NCBI GenBank assembly: GCA_945905735.1
Contig: CAMDQC010000006.1
Coordinates: forward strand, 1 to 64,000
Source: Prosthecobacter debontii
GTDB lineage: Bacteria; Verrucomicrobiota; Verrucomicrobiia; Chthoniobacterales; Chthoniobacteraceae
Direction of reading: 5' to 3'
DNA length: 64,000 nucleotides
Numbering within the stretch: position 1 is the stretch's first letter; every line of letters starts with the position of its first letter. The notes beneath the pieces are model-generated. The model was not told the DNA's origin and searched no databases. It was given only the letters and a program-made list of their open reading frames with translations. Both the position numbers and the translations under genes were made by a program. Of this stretch, positions 1 through 8,500 are shown piece by piece.

Positions 1-1
1 A

Positions 2-94
2 CCGCTGAACTGGAAGTCCGCCGCCAACCAATTCGCCATCCAATTCGGCCCGCGCTTCTGCCAGGCTGCCTCGCCCACAACGCAGGCTCCCTAG
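2..94 (+). CDS. Possible 3' end of a gene cut by the window edge
   Basis: Frame 2 is open from the first base to a TAG at 92-94 and would encode about 30 C-terminal residues. Frame 1 is also open, to a stop near 138, so the frame is not certain. No motif is recognisable in either. Confidence 0.15.
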   Translation, partial: PLNWKSAANQFAIQFGPRFCQAASPTTQAP

Positions 95-146
95 CAAATC
101 CATCAACACATCAACCGCCCTTAAACACAAACTTTTAGACAGGTCC

Positions 147-440
147 CTATTGCCAAATATCGGGGCGCTATTTTTCAATCAGCACATCCTATTTTTAGAC
201 CTGAACGAGATATTTTGAGACATGCGAGCGCTATCCCCAGTAAAAGCACTACTGTCCAAAGACCCGGATATCCTATTTCCAAATCAGCGACAGATATTCC
301 GAGACCCGGAGGAGATATTTTAAGACATGCGAGCCCTATTTCTAGTAAAAGCACTACTGTTTGGAGACCCGGATATACTATTCTTTGACAATAGAACCTT
401 ATTTTAAGACCAGCGAATGCTATTTTTTGATGAGCGAACG
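147..440. repeat. 21-bp tandem repeat array, 14 units
   Basis: Fourteen consecutive 21-bp units can be lined up without gaps. Each starts with CTAT, ATAT or CTGT and carries a degenerate AGAC-type core. A 105-bp higher-order period (five units) is clear: the sequence at 207-311 recurs almost intact at 312-416. The array is AT-richer than its surroundings. Only one of the six frames, on the minus strand, stays open through most of it. It has no spacers and is not a CRISPR. Confidence 0.85.
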
Positions 441-450
441 CAAAGTCCAT
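175..450 (-). CDS. Putative heptapeptide-repeat protein encoded by the 21-bp array
   Basis: A 91-residue reading frame whose 21-bp units give twelve 7-residue repeats of the form L-[KE]-I-x-x-[AP]-[GC] (for example LKISPPG, LEIGYPG). It begins just outside the array and stops inside it, while the DNA repeat continues to 147, so the stop may be a later mutation. No signal peptide, domain or good ribosome-binding site is visible. It may be a real repeat protein or a chance open frame in a 21-bp repeat; I cannot tell which. Confidence 0.35.
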   Translation of the reverse strand: MDFAFAHQKIAFAGLKIRFYCQRIVYPGLQTVVLLLEIGLACLKISPPGLGISVADLEIGYPGLWTVVLLLGIALACLKISRSGLKIGCAD

Positions 451-533
451 AAGCGAGGCTTCAATCCTTTATTGAGTAAACACCACATAATGTAACACAT
501 ACACAAAAAACAAACGATAGAACTCCCATCGCC

Positions 534-1298
534 ATGCCCAACGAACCAGAAAACAACTCCTCAGCCTCCAGCTCCAGCTCCAGCTCCGCCCCCGAGAACA
601 AGCCCCGGAAACCCCGTGGCCCGTTTGACCAAGGGAAAGTCGATAAAATCGACGAGACCCGCGACATCATCACCGCCTACCACAAGCCCGAGCACAAACA
701 AGCGCTCATCGACCGGGACGTGACCGAGGCCGACGTCGCCGCCCTCGCCGCCCTATGCGACCGCGCCGAAGACGCCATCACCGGAGGCCACGCCGCCACC
801 GTCGCCAAAGAGCAATTCACCGCCGACGAAGCCGCCGCCCGCGCCAGCGTGAACGCAGGCGTGGACGTGGCCCAGCGCGGCGCACTCCGCACCTTCCGCG
901 CGAGCGAGCGCGCCCGGCTCGGCGATTACTTCATCGGCGAAGACGTCGATAGCAACCTCGTCCGCCTCAAAACCGTCGCCAAAAGCATCCTCGACCGCAT
1001 CACCCCCGGCCCAAACAACGCCCCACCGCTCGACGTTCTCAAAGGCGTAAAAGCAGCCGACATTACAAAGCTAACCACCGCCTACGCCACGCTCACCGCC
1101 AAAGACAACGCGCAAGCCGACGCACAAAACCTCTCCAAAACCGAGCACCGCACCGCCGACGAACTCATCGCCGACATCACCGCCGCCCGCCTCGACATCC
1201 AACTCGCCGCCGACCAAGAATGGCCCTGGAAGACCCGCGAACACGACACCATCCGCGACCAATTCCACCTCCCCCGCACCCGCCCCATGAAGGAATAA
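534..1298 (+). CDS. Unknown protein with Ser-rich N-terminus
   Basis: A 254-residue protein with strongly GC-biased third codon positions, which supports real coding. Residues 8-18 are nearly all serine, followed by a Lys/Pro/Arg-rich segment. The rest is Ala/Asp/Thr-rich and predicted largely helical, with no transmembrane segment and no motif I recognise. Its 3' end overlaps, in another frame, the Ser-rich open frame at 1220-1477. A frameshift joining the two would give a protein with serine tracts at both ends. Confidence 0.6.
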   Translation: MPNEPENNSSASSSSSSSAPENKPRKPRGPFDQGKVDKIDETRDIITAYHKPEHKQALIDRDVTEADVAALAALCDRAEDAITGGHAATVAKEQFTADEAAARASVNAGVDVAQRGALRTFRASERARLGDYFIGEDVDSNLVRLKTVAKSILDRITPGPNNAPPLDVLKGVKAADITKLTTAYATLTAKDNAQADAQNLSKTEHRTADELIADITAARLDIQLAADQEWPWKTREHDTIRDQFHLPRTRPMKE

Positions 1299-1477
1299 TC
1301 GCGCACAACCGCGCCGAGCACCATCCCCACGAGGAAGAGCCCGGCCCGATTATTCCCAGCAGCAGTTCCAGCGCGGAAAGCAGTTCATCAAGCAGCAGCG
1401 AAAGCCTCACCAGCGACTCGTCGAGTAGTTTCGGTGAAAGTAGTAGCAGCGAAAGCAGCAGCTCTTCGAGTGATTGA
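1220..1477 (+). CDS. Ser/Glu-rich open frame overlapping the preceding gene
   Basis: An 85-residue frame with a His/Pro-rich start and a C-terminal half made almost only of Ser with some Glu and Asp. Serine is encoded by mixed AGC, AGT, TCC, TCA and TCG codons, which suggests selection on the peptide rather than a DNA microsatellite. It overlaps the previous gene by 79 bases in a different frame. The part up to 1298 may be fortuitous and the true product may arise by frameshift, or the frames may be separated by a mutation or sequencing error. Confidence 0.4.
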   Translation: MALEDPRTRHHPRPIPPPPHPPHEGIIAHNRAEHHPHEEEPGPIIPSSSSSAESSSSSSSESLTSDSSSSFGESSSSESSSSSSD

Positions 1478-1517
1478 GGGGTTGCGATTTCCCTAAAACA
1501 CGAAAACCTTCGGTAAC

Positions 1518-1823
1518 ATGTGGAATGCAAAAACACGACTAAGGCACCCTGCGGCAATACTGGCCGCGCTATATTTGTTCTTCTCGTTAGTTCCGTTCAT
1601 GTTCTCTGTTTACTGGCTGTACATTTGGTATCCGATGAATATGCCGCTTAGCAGAGTTGAATTGATTGAGCGTGCCTTCTCCGAAGTTCCGGGCGCTGGT
1701 TTCCTCTATTATATTTCTGTCTCTTCGCTTAATGCCGTTGTTTTGTTTTTAACAAGTTACGCATTGATGGCCTTGGTAGGGCGAATTCGGAAACCGGGGG
1801 CAGGAGACAAAAAAGAAACATGA
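1518..1823 (+). CDS. Small membrane protein, two predicted helices
   Basis: A 101-residue protein with hydrophobic segments at about residues 11-37 and 62-88, a short polar loop between them and a basic C-terminal tail (RIRKPGAGDKK). This points to a small inner-membrane protein. Family not recognised. Its stop overlaps the start of the next gene (ATGA), so the two are probably translated together. The DNA is less GC-rich than at 534-1298. Confidence 0.55.
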   Translation: MWNAKTRLRHPAAILAALYLFFSLVPFMFSVYWLYIWYPMNMPLSRVELIERAFSEVPGAGFLYYISVSSLNAVVLFLTSYALMALVGRIRKPGAGDKKET

Positions 1824-2680
1824 CACGCAATGAAGCCGAAAAGTTTTCCATTTTTTCGGCTGACACCGTTTTCCCCGCTTGCGAACGTCCGCGCGCTATC
1901 GAAAATGGAATCATGAAAAAAGCCTCCGAATACAAACTTCCGGTGCCAAAAAATCTCGCCCGGAAACTCGCGGACAAAGGACATCCTCTCGCCGCGCTCG
2001 CAGCGATGTCGGAGGCGGAGTGCCGGTCGGACCTGAAGAAAACGTGGTCGGCAATCACTCATCCATCGAACAAGAGCCTAGCGAAATACATCCTCGGCCT
2101 TCCGAAAGTAGTGCTCTCCGAAGCTGGTGAGAGGGAATACTGGCTCACCTTTTCAGCTTCGGATGAAGAGAAGGTGTCAATCATCGCCGCAAAGCCCGGC
2201 GATCCATTGCCCTCGCTCGATTTTCCACTCGACACAATTCCCGGCCTCAAAGAGTTCCTGACGTATTTTAGCGGCGTTACAGACTGGTATCTCCCGCCGG
2301 GAAGTCACTTCTGCCCGCCATCGGATTTGCGCATCATGTGGAGTGCGGACGAGGATAGTGCGTGGGGGCTTGTGAAGGAGTGGGACGGCTCGCTTGTTTT
2401 CTACGCTGGCGGAACGTGTGACGTGATCGTCGTGCGAAAGGATGGCCGGGTAGGAAAATGGCACCACGAATATGCTTTCCCAGATGAAGAATACCGTGAC
2501 CGACAGATTGCTTTCATGAAAAAACTTGGGATTAAATTCTCCGTTTCGCAGTCCAAACTCCACCAGTGCCCAGTACTGGATCTGAAGTGCGACTTTGGGA
2601 AGTTGGTATCCCGCTACCCCGCCTACTGCCGTTTGGGGGCGGACTCGGATAAAAAGGGAAAGACGCCCTTTTATTATTGA
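1820..2680 (+). CDS. Unknown protein, possibly SMI1/KNR4 (SUKH)-like
   Basis: A 286-residue soluble protein. The ATGA overlap with the upstream gene favours the start at 1820; an in-frame ATG at 1913 (MKKASEYKLP) is an alternative. The middle has a WxGSLVFYAGG-like stretch followed by an aspartate-rich turn and WHHEYAF. This loosely resembles SUKH-fold proteins, which often act as immunity proteins to polymorphic toxins. No toxin is adjacent, and the family call is weak. Confidence 0.5.
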   Translation: MTRNEAEKFSIFSADTVFPACERPRAIENGIMKKASEYKLPVPKNLARKLADKGHPLAALAAMSEAECRSDLKKTWSAITHPSNKSLAKYILGLPKVVLSEAGEREYWLTFSASDEEKVSIIAAKPGDPLPSLDFPLDTIPGLKEFLTYFSGVTDWYLPPGSHFCPPSDLRIMWSADEDSAWGLVKEWDGSLVFYAGGTCDVIVVRKDGRVGKWHHEYAFPDEEYRDRQIAFMKKLGIKFSVSQSKLHQCPVLDLKCDFGKLVSRYPAYCRLGADSDKKGKTPFYY

Positions 2681-2795
2681 GCGGGGAAACGGAATCAGGC
2701 GAGAAAGTAAAAAATACCCCTGAAATGACAGTGTTCAACCCGAACTTCCACCGCAACCGATGAACCCACCGCGAACCAATTTTGACGGGAATCAA

Positions 2796-3003
2796 GGGCC
2801 GAAGGCCCGGCAATGTAATAGCCCAGGGTCAGCGAGGAACGAGCGCAGCCCTGGGTACCCGTCCACAAACGGATATCAGCCCTGCAAGGGCGAAATCCTT
2901 CGCGTGAACACCATTTCAATCGCGCCCTTGCAGGGCTCATCTTCTTTTCCCGGCGTGACCCAGGGCTTCACCCTGGGCTATTACATTCAGGGCCTTCGGC
3001 CCA
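2796..3003. repeat. Palindromic REP/BIME-like element upstream of the transposase
   Basis: The element starts with GGGCCGAAGGCCCGGCAATG and ends with its near inverse (ATTACATTCAGGGCCTTCGG). Inside are nested inverted repeats: an AGCCCAGGG/CCCTGGGT hairpin, a central AGCCCTGCAAGGGCG hairpin and a closing ACCCAGGGCTTC hairpin. It is the shorter relative of the two elements at 3514-3779 and 3793-4057. It lies directly before the Y1 transposase, the arrangement expected of REP sequences mobilised by a RAYT protein. Confidence 0.85.
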
Positions 3004-3039
3004 ACACACCGACAAACCAAACCGAACCAACAACGCACT

Positions 3040-3492
3040 ATGAGCCAATCCCTGTTCATCGTCCCAGTTCACGTCGTCTTCAGCACCAAAGGCCGCCGCC
3101 CTTTGCTCCGCGATGAAGAACGGGGCGAACTTCACGCATACATCACCGGCATCTTGCACAACCACAATTGTCCGCTGATCGAGATCAACTCTGTGGATGA
3201 CCACATCCACATGCTGTTTGCCCAATCGAAAAACCACATCCCGAGCAAAATCATCGAGCAGGTGAAAACGGGTTCGTCGAAATGGATCAAAACGAAAGGA
3301 GCCTGGTACAGCGACTTCGCATGGCAGGGCGGATACGGCGAATTCGGCGTCTGCAACACCCACACCGAAGCCGTCCGCCAATACATCCGCAACCAACCCG
3401 AGCATCACAAAAAAGAGGATTTCAAAACCGAGTTCCGCCGCATCTGCGAGAAGAATGGTGTGGAGGTTGATGAGCGGTACGCGTGGGATTGA
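3040..3492 (+). CDS. REP-associated tyrosine transposase (RAYT, Y1/IS200-like)
   Basis: A 150-residue single-domain protein of the Y1 (HUH) transposase family. The HUH motif is seen as DDHIHML (His55 and His57). The catalytic tyrosine is Tyr115 in VRQYIRNQPEHHKK, close to where family members carry it. The length is normal for the family and the gene looks intact. These enzymes cut and join single-stranded DNA at REP hairpins. The palindromic elements on both sides are the likely substrates. Whether the protein still moves DNA cannot be judged from sequence. Confidence 0.9.
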   Translation: MSQSLFIVPVHVVFSTKGRRPLLRDEERGELHAYITGILHNHNCPLIEINSVDDHIHMLFAQSKNHIPSKIIEQVKTGSSKWIKTKGAWYSDFAWQGGYGEFGVCNTHTEAVRQYIRNQPEHHKKEDFKTEFRRICEKNGVEVDERYAWD

Positions 3493-3513
3493 ACGACCAT
3501 GAACGCAAATCGC

Positions 3514-3779
3514 CCAGCGCCGAAGGCGCGCAATGTAAAAGCCCAGGCAGAGCGAGCTTGCCGCGTGAGGGCTGTAAGGCCCTTTTGCGCGGGAACGAGC
3601 GCAGGCCTGGGTTTGCGGCCACACACGAACCATGAGCCCTGTAAGGGCGGCATCCTTCGCGTGACTCACGGTTTGATGCCGCCCCTTCAGGGCTCATCGC
3701 ATTTCTTCGACGTGACCCAGGGATGCGCTCCTTCGTCGCTGCCCCTGGGCTTTTACATTACCGGGCCTTCGGCCCTCCA
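3514..3779. repeat. Palindromic REP/BIME-like element, copy A
   Basis: About 266 bp beginning CCAGCGCCGAAGGCGCGC and ending with CCGGGCCTTCGGCCCTCC. It repeats, with few differences, 279 bp downstream as copy B. Compared with the element at 2796-3003 it has an extra internal hairpin (GGGCTGTAAGGCCC) in its left half. The outer hairpins and the AGCCCTGTAAGGGCGG central hairpin are shared by all three elements. Confidence 0.85.
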
Positions 3780-3792
3780 CTTCGCCGCGATT

Positions 3793-4057
3793 CCAGCGCC
3801 GAAGGTGCGCAATGTAATAGCCCAGGCAAAGCGAGCTTGCCGCGTGAGGGCTGTAAGGCCCTTTTGCGCGGGAACGAGCGCAGGCCTGGGTTTGCGGCCA
3901 CACACGAACCATGAGCCCTGTAGGGGCGGCATCGTTCGCGTGGCTCGCGGTTTTATTCCGCCCCTACATGGCTCATCCCATTTTTCCGACATGACCCAGG
4001 GATGCGCTCCTTCGTCGCTGCCCCTGGGCTTTTACATTGCCGGGCCTTCGGCCCTCA
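3793..4057. repeat. Palindromic REP/BIME-like element, copy B
   Basis: A second tandem copy of the 3514-3779 element at a period of 279 bp. Compensatory-looking changes keep the central hairpin paired (TGTAGGGGCGG against CCGCCCCTACA). That suggests the folded structure, not the primary sequence, is what is kept. It ends immediately before the start of the broken glycosyltransferase gene. Confidence 0.85.
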
Positions 4058-4061
4058 CGGT

Positions 4062-4690
4062 ATGCGGCTGACGGTTCTCGTAGGCTGCTATGGCGGGTGG
4101 CCGGAGTATTCGATCCGGGCGGTGGAGAGTTTGTTGAGTCATTGTATTGCGCGGGAGCGGCTGGATGTTTTTGTGGGGTGCAATGAGTGTAGTGCGGAGA
4201 TTTTGACGGTGTTTCGGGAGTATCTGGATGGGGGGCGGATTGAGGGGCTGGTGGAGTGTCGGCGGAATATCAATAAGGACCCGATGATGCGGGTGCTGCT
4301 GGAGCTTTGCGAAACGGAGTATGTGGTGTGGTTGGATGATGATTCGCATGTGTTGCCGGGGTGGGATGTGAAGTTGATGCGGGGCGTCCGTGGTATGTGG
4401 GGGCGGAGCGGGAGCGGGAGCCGGTGTGGTTTGCGACGGGCGGTCTTTTCGTGGCGCGGGTGGCGTGGTTGCGGGAGCATGATTTCCCGGACCGGGCGAT
4501 GGTGAAGAAGCAGGATGATATTTTGCTGGGAAAAGTCAGCGAGTTGCTGAGTCCGTTGCCGATGCGATGCGTAGGGACGGAGATTTGCGACTACACTTCC
4601 TGTAGAAAAAGAGTGCTGCTTGAGGCTATCGGAGAGGATGGCTTGCACGGTAATGACGGGGTTGTGGCTTACGGCTTGCGGGTTCGGTAA
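4062..4690 (+). pseudogene. Frameshifted, probably internally deleted glycosyltransferase
   Basis: The first frame runs from the ATG at 4062 (MRLTVLVGCYGG) through a glycosyltransferase-2/A-like nucleotide-binding start and a DDDS acidic motif (VVWLDDDSHVLPGWD). The recognisable continuation (RPWYVGAERE, FATGGLFVA, KQDDILLGK) then lies in another frame from about 4380 to 4690. No single frame covers both parts. The join also appears to lack a stretch normally found between the DxD region and the acceptor half, so a deletion as well as a frameshift is likely. A REP element abuts the 5' end. Confidence 0.65.
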
Positions 4691-4745
4691 TCCCTTTTTC
4701 GTTCACTTACGAAAAACCATGATTGCGGGTCACCGAAAAGGGGGC

Positions 4746-4763
4746 TTGTGAAAATTTTCACAA
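4746..4763. promoter_or_regulatory. 18-bp perfect palindrome upstream of the respiratory operon
   Basis: TTGTGAAAATTTTCACAA is a perfect 18-bp palindrome about 90 bp before actA. It has the size and symmetry of an operator for a dimeric regulator and sits where one would be expected for the operon that follows. No convincing -35/-10 pair could be fixed beside it, and the regulator is unknown. Confidence 0.4.
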
Positions 4764-4851
4764 AGTCCTTGCATCGTTTCGGCGTTTTTCCCAAAGTGCT
4801 GTCCGTTTCGACGAAAAGTGAACCGCTTTTTCCACCTTATTTACTAACCAA

Positions 4852-5586
4852 ATGCCGCAGATTTTCCAACGCGGGGCGAACCTCGTGCCGCTTAAAATCG
4901 CCCTGATCATCGGGGCGTTTGCCACATGCGCCATGGGTGCGGTGTGGATGTATTTCACCCCGAAATACACGAAGGTCGGTTATCAGCCCGCTCAGCCGAT
5001 TCCATTTTCTCACAAGGTCCATTCGGGGCAGCTCGGGATCGATTGCCGGTATTGCCACAGCTTTGCGGAGACGGCGGCGCATTCCAATTTGCCATCGTCG
5101 CAGGTGTGTATGAGCTGCCACTCGCAGGTGCAGAAGGATAATCCGAAGTTGGAGCCGCTTCGGCAGGCGTGGGCTTCGGGTAAGGGTGTGGAGTGGGTGC
5201 AGATTCACAAGACGCCGGACTACGCGTATTTTAATCACTCGGTGCATATCAATCGCGGCGTGTCGTGCGTGACGTGTCACGGGCGGGTGGACCAGATGGA
5301 TGTGGTGTATCAGGCGAAGTCGTTGACGATGGAGTTTTGCGTTGATTGCCATCGGAAGCCGGAGATGGAATTGCGCCCGCTGGATAAGGTGACGGACCTC
5401 GGCTGGAAGGCCCCGACGGACTCGACGGAGCTGGCGGCGCTGCTGGGCAAGAAGCCGGAAGATTTGAAACTAAAAGCGGGGGCAAAGTTGTCGCCGACAA
5501 ATGCCCAGGAAATCATGGGCAATCACTTCAAGGTGCAACGCGGGGTGCATCCGCCGGACAGCAACTGTGCTGGCTGCCACCGCTAA
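4852..5586 (+). CDS. actA: Alternative complex III, ActA pentaheme cytochrome c
   Basis: A 244-residue membrane-anchored cytochrome with one N-terminal transmembrane helix (about 14-36) and five CxxCH heme-binding motifs at Cys65, Cys86, Cys139, Cys163 and Cys239. This matches the multiheme subunit ActA of alternative complex III, a quinol:electron-acceptor oxidoreductase that replaces the bc1 complex. The heme domain would face the periplasm. It is the first gene of a tightly spaced operon and ends 12 bp before actB. Confidence 0.93.
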   Translation: MPQIFQRGANLVPLKIALIIGAFATCAMGAVWMYFTPKYTKVGYQPAQPIPFSHKVHSGQLGIDCRYCHSFAETAAHSNLPSSQVCMSCHSQVQKDNPKLEPLRQAWASGKGVEWVQIHKTPDYAYFNHSVHINRGVSCVTCHGRVDQMDVVYQAKSLTMEFCVDCHRKPEMELRPLDKVTDLGWKAPTDSTELAALLGKKPEDLKLKAGAKLSPTNAQEIMGNHFKVQRGVHPPDSNCAGCHR

Positions 5587-5598
5587 CCGATACGGACC

Positions 5599-8500
5599 AT
5601 GAGCAAACGAGTTTTCGAACATCCGCAGGAAGAGGCCAATGGGCCGCAGTATTGGCGCAGCTTTGGGCAACTGGCCAAGACGCCGGAATTTAAGGAGTGG
5701 CAAGACCGCGAGTTTTCGCCGGGCGCGCATGAGTTGAATTCCGAGGTGGGGCGTCGGGGCTTCATGAAGTATATGGCGGCGAGTGCTGCGCTGGCGGGTC
5801 TCTCGCTGAGCGCGTGCCGTCGCGAGGAGAAGACGCTGGTTCCTTTTGCGCAGAGCTCCGAGTGGAGTGTGCCTGGAAAGCCGGTGTTTTATGCGACGTC
5901 GCGTCCGCATCGTCGCGGGGCGATTCCGTTGGTGGCTACGACGCATGATGGGCGGCCTACGAAGGTCGATGGAAACCCGGGACATGCCACGAATAAGGGT
6001 GCGACGGATACGCAGAGCCAGGCTTCGTTGCTGGACCTTTACGACCCGGATCGTTCGCGGATTTTCCAGCACCACGGCAAGGAGTCGAACGAGACAGAAT
6101 TTACGAAATGGTTGACCGACGTGGTCGCTAAGGCCGGAGACGGGGAGGGGATCGCTTTCTTGAGCGAGCATTTCACGTCGCCGACCTACGGGCGGTTGCA
6201 GAAATTGGTCGCGGCGAAACTGCCGAAGGCGATGTGGGTCACTTACGAGCCGCTGGGTGGTTCGGAGGCCTCAGCCGCGAACAACGCGGTGTTTGGCCAA
6301 GGGTTCCGGGCGGTGCCGCAGATTGATAAGGCGGACGTGATTTTGTCGCTGGACTGCGATTTCCTCGGGTTTGATGAAGGGCGTCTCGAAGGCATTCGTG
6401 CTTTCTCTGCGCGTCGCAAGCCGGAGCAGAAAATGAACCGGCTTTACGTCGTGGAGAATCGTTACACGACGACCGGCGGAATGGCGGATCATCGTCTGCG
6501 CTCGCAGGCTGGGAAGGTCGGGGCTGTGGCGGTTGCTTTCGCAAAAGCGATTGCGGCGGCTACGAACGACGCGGCTCTAAACGCAGTAGTGGGCAAGTTT
6601 GCGGTGGCGGCGTTGTCCGAGCAATCGGCGGCGTGGGTGGCAGAGGCCGCGAAGGATTTGGTCGCGCAAAAGGGCAAGGCTCTGGTGCTTGTCGGTTATC
6701 GTCAGCCAGCGGCAGTGCAGGCGCTCGGTCATGCGATCAATGCGGCGCTCGGCGCGCTTGGCGCGACAGTCATCGGACGCAAAACCCATGGCCACGGCGG
6801 CGGCGCGACGATCAAGGATTTGGCAGTGAAACTGGGTCTTGAGACGGCTGAGCAGAAGAAGGCTCGCGTGGATAAGCTCACGGCGGAAAACGTCATCAAC
6901 AAGACGAGCCATCCCGTTCCCGCGAATGGTCCGAGCGCGATCAAGACGCTCTTCATTCTCGGCGGCAATCCGGTTTACAATGCTCCGGCGGATTTGAACT
7001 TCGGCGCACTGCTGGCGGGCACGACGGTTGTGCGGTACGGTTTTTACGAAGACGAGACGACTTATTCGATCGATGCCGATGAGGCGGGCGAGGTGGTAAA
7101 GCGTCGCTTTGTGAAGTGGCACGTTCCTGCTGCTCATTACCTCGAAGCGTGGGGCGACGGGACAGCTTCGGACGGCAGCTACGTTTCGCAGCAGCCGATG
7201 ATTTTACCGCTCTTCGGAGGATGGTCGGAGATTCAACTCCTCAATTTCATCGCGACGGGAAAAAAGGCGGACGGTCTGGAACTCGTGCAGGAGACATTTA
7301 ATGGCGTTGCGCGGGGAATTGACGCGGTCTCGTGGGCGAAATTCCTTCACGATGGATTCTTGCCAAACCCCGCAGCGAGAGAGCCGCTGGCATTTAATGC
7401 CGACGGAGCCCAGAAGCTGGCCGAGGGATACAAGGTTTCGGAAGGGGAATATGAAGTCGTATTCGCACCGTGTGCGAAAGTGGACGACGGACGTTTTTCC
7501 AATAACGCGTGGATTCAGGAGCTTCCCGACCCGATCACCAAGATCACTTGGGATAACGCGGCGATCGTGAGCCCTGCGACCGCTGAGAAGCTCGGACTCG
7601 GCGCGAAGCAAGGGAATGGGCACTTTGATTTCGACAACGGCGCATTCCTGTCCATTGAGGCGAACGGTGTCGTGCTGGAGATCCCGGCGGTCATTATCCC
7701 CGGCACGGCAGATGGCAGTATCACGATTGCACTTGGCTACGGTCGCGGGAGCGAGGGGCGTGTCGGTGGTCGTCGGGGCAACTACATGTCCCACGGCGGC
7801 TGGCTTTCGAATAAGGGTGAAGTCGGCTTTAACGCTTACCCGCTGCGCACGACGGCGAATCATTACGTCGCCACCGCGACGGTGAAAAAGTCCGCACGCG
7901 CCTGCTACAAGCTGGCAGTCACGCAAGAACACGGCGCGCTCGAAGGACGCGGGCCGGACGTTCTCCGCGAGGCACTTTACAGCCCAGACAAGCCTTTTGA
8001 AGCCCGAGACAAGCACTGGCTGCACGAACACAAGGCGATGGACGCACACGCCGAGGAGTTTGACGAAAAGGGCTACCCAGTTTCGCGAAGCGCATACGCC
8101 CACCCGACGCTGAACGACAAAAATCATCAATGGGCGATGGCTGTGGACCTTTCGGTCTGCACTGGTTGCTCCGCTTGTATGATTGCTTGCCAAAGCGAGA
8201 ACAACATTCCCGTGGTCGGCAAAGAGCAGGTGATCGAAGGCCGCGAACTCCACTGGATTCGCATGGATCGCTACTTCGCGACGCCGATGAATGCTCGCAA
8301 AGACAAGCACGTTGTCCTCGGCGAAGCCCGCATGGTCATGCAGCCGATGCCTTGCCAGCACTGCGAAAACGCCCCGTGCGAAACGGTCTGCCCCGTGAAT
8401 GCCACCGTCCACAGCGACGACGGCCTCAACGTGATGGCCTACAACCGTTGCATCGGCACCCGATATTGCGCGAACAACTGCCCGTTTAAGGTGCGGCGCT

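Noticed and set aside
147-440. CRISPR array
   Set aside because: Units are contiguous 21-mers without unique spacers and no cas genes are near.
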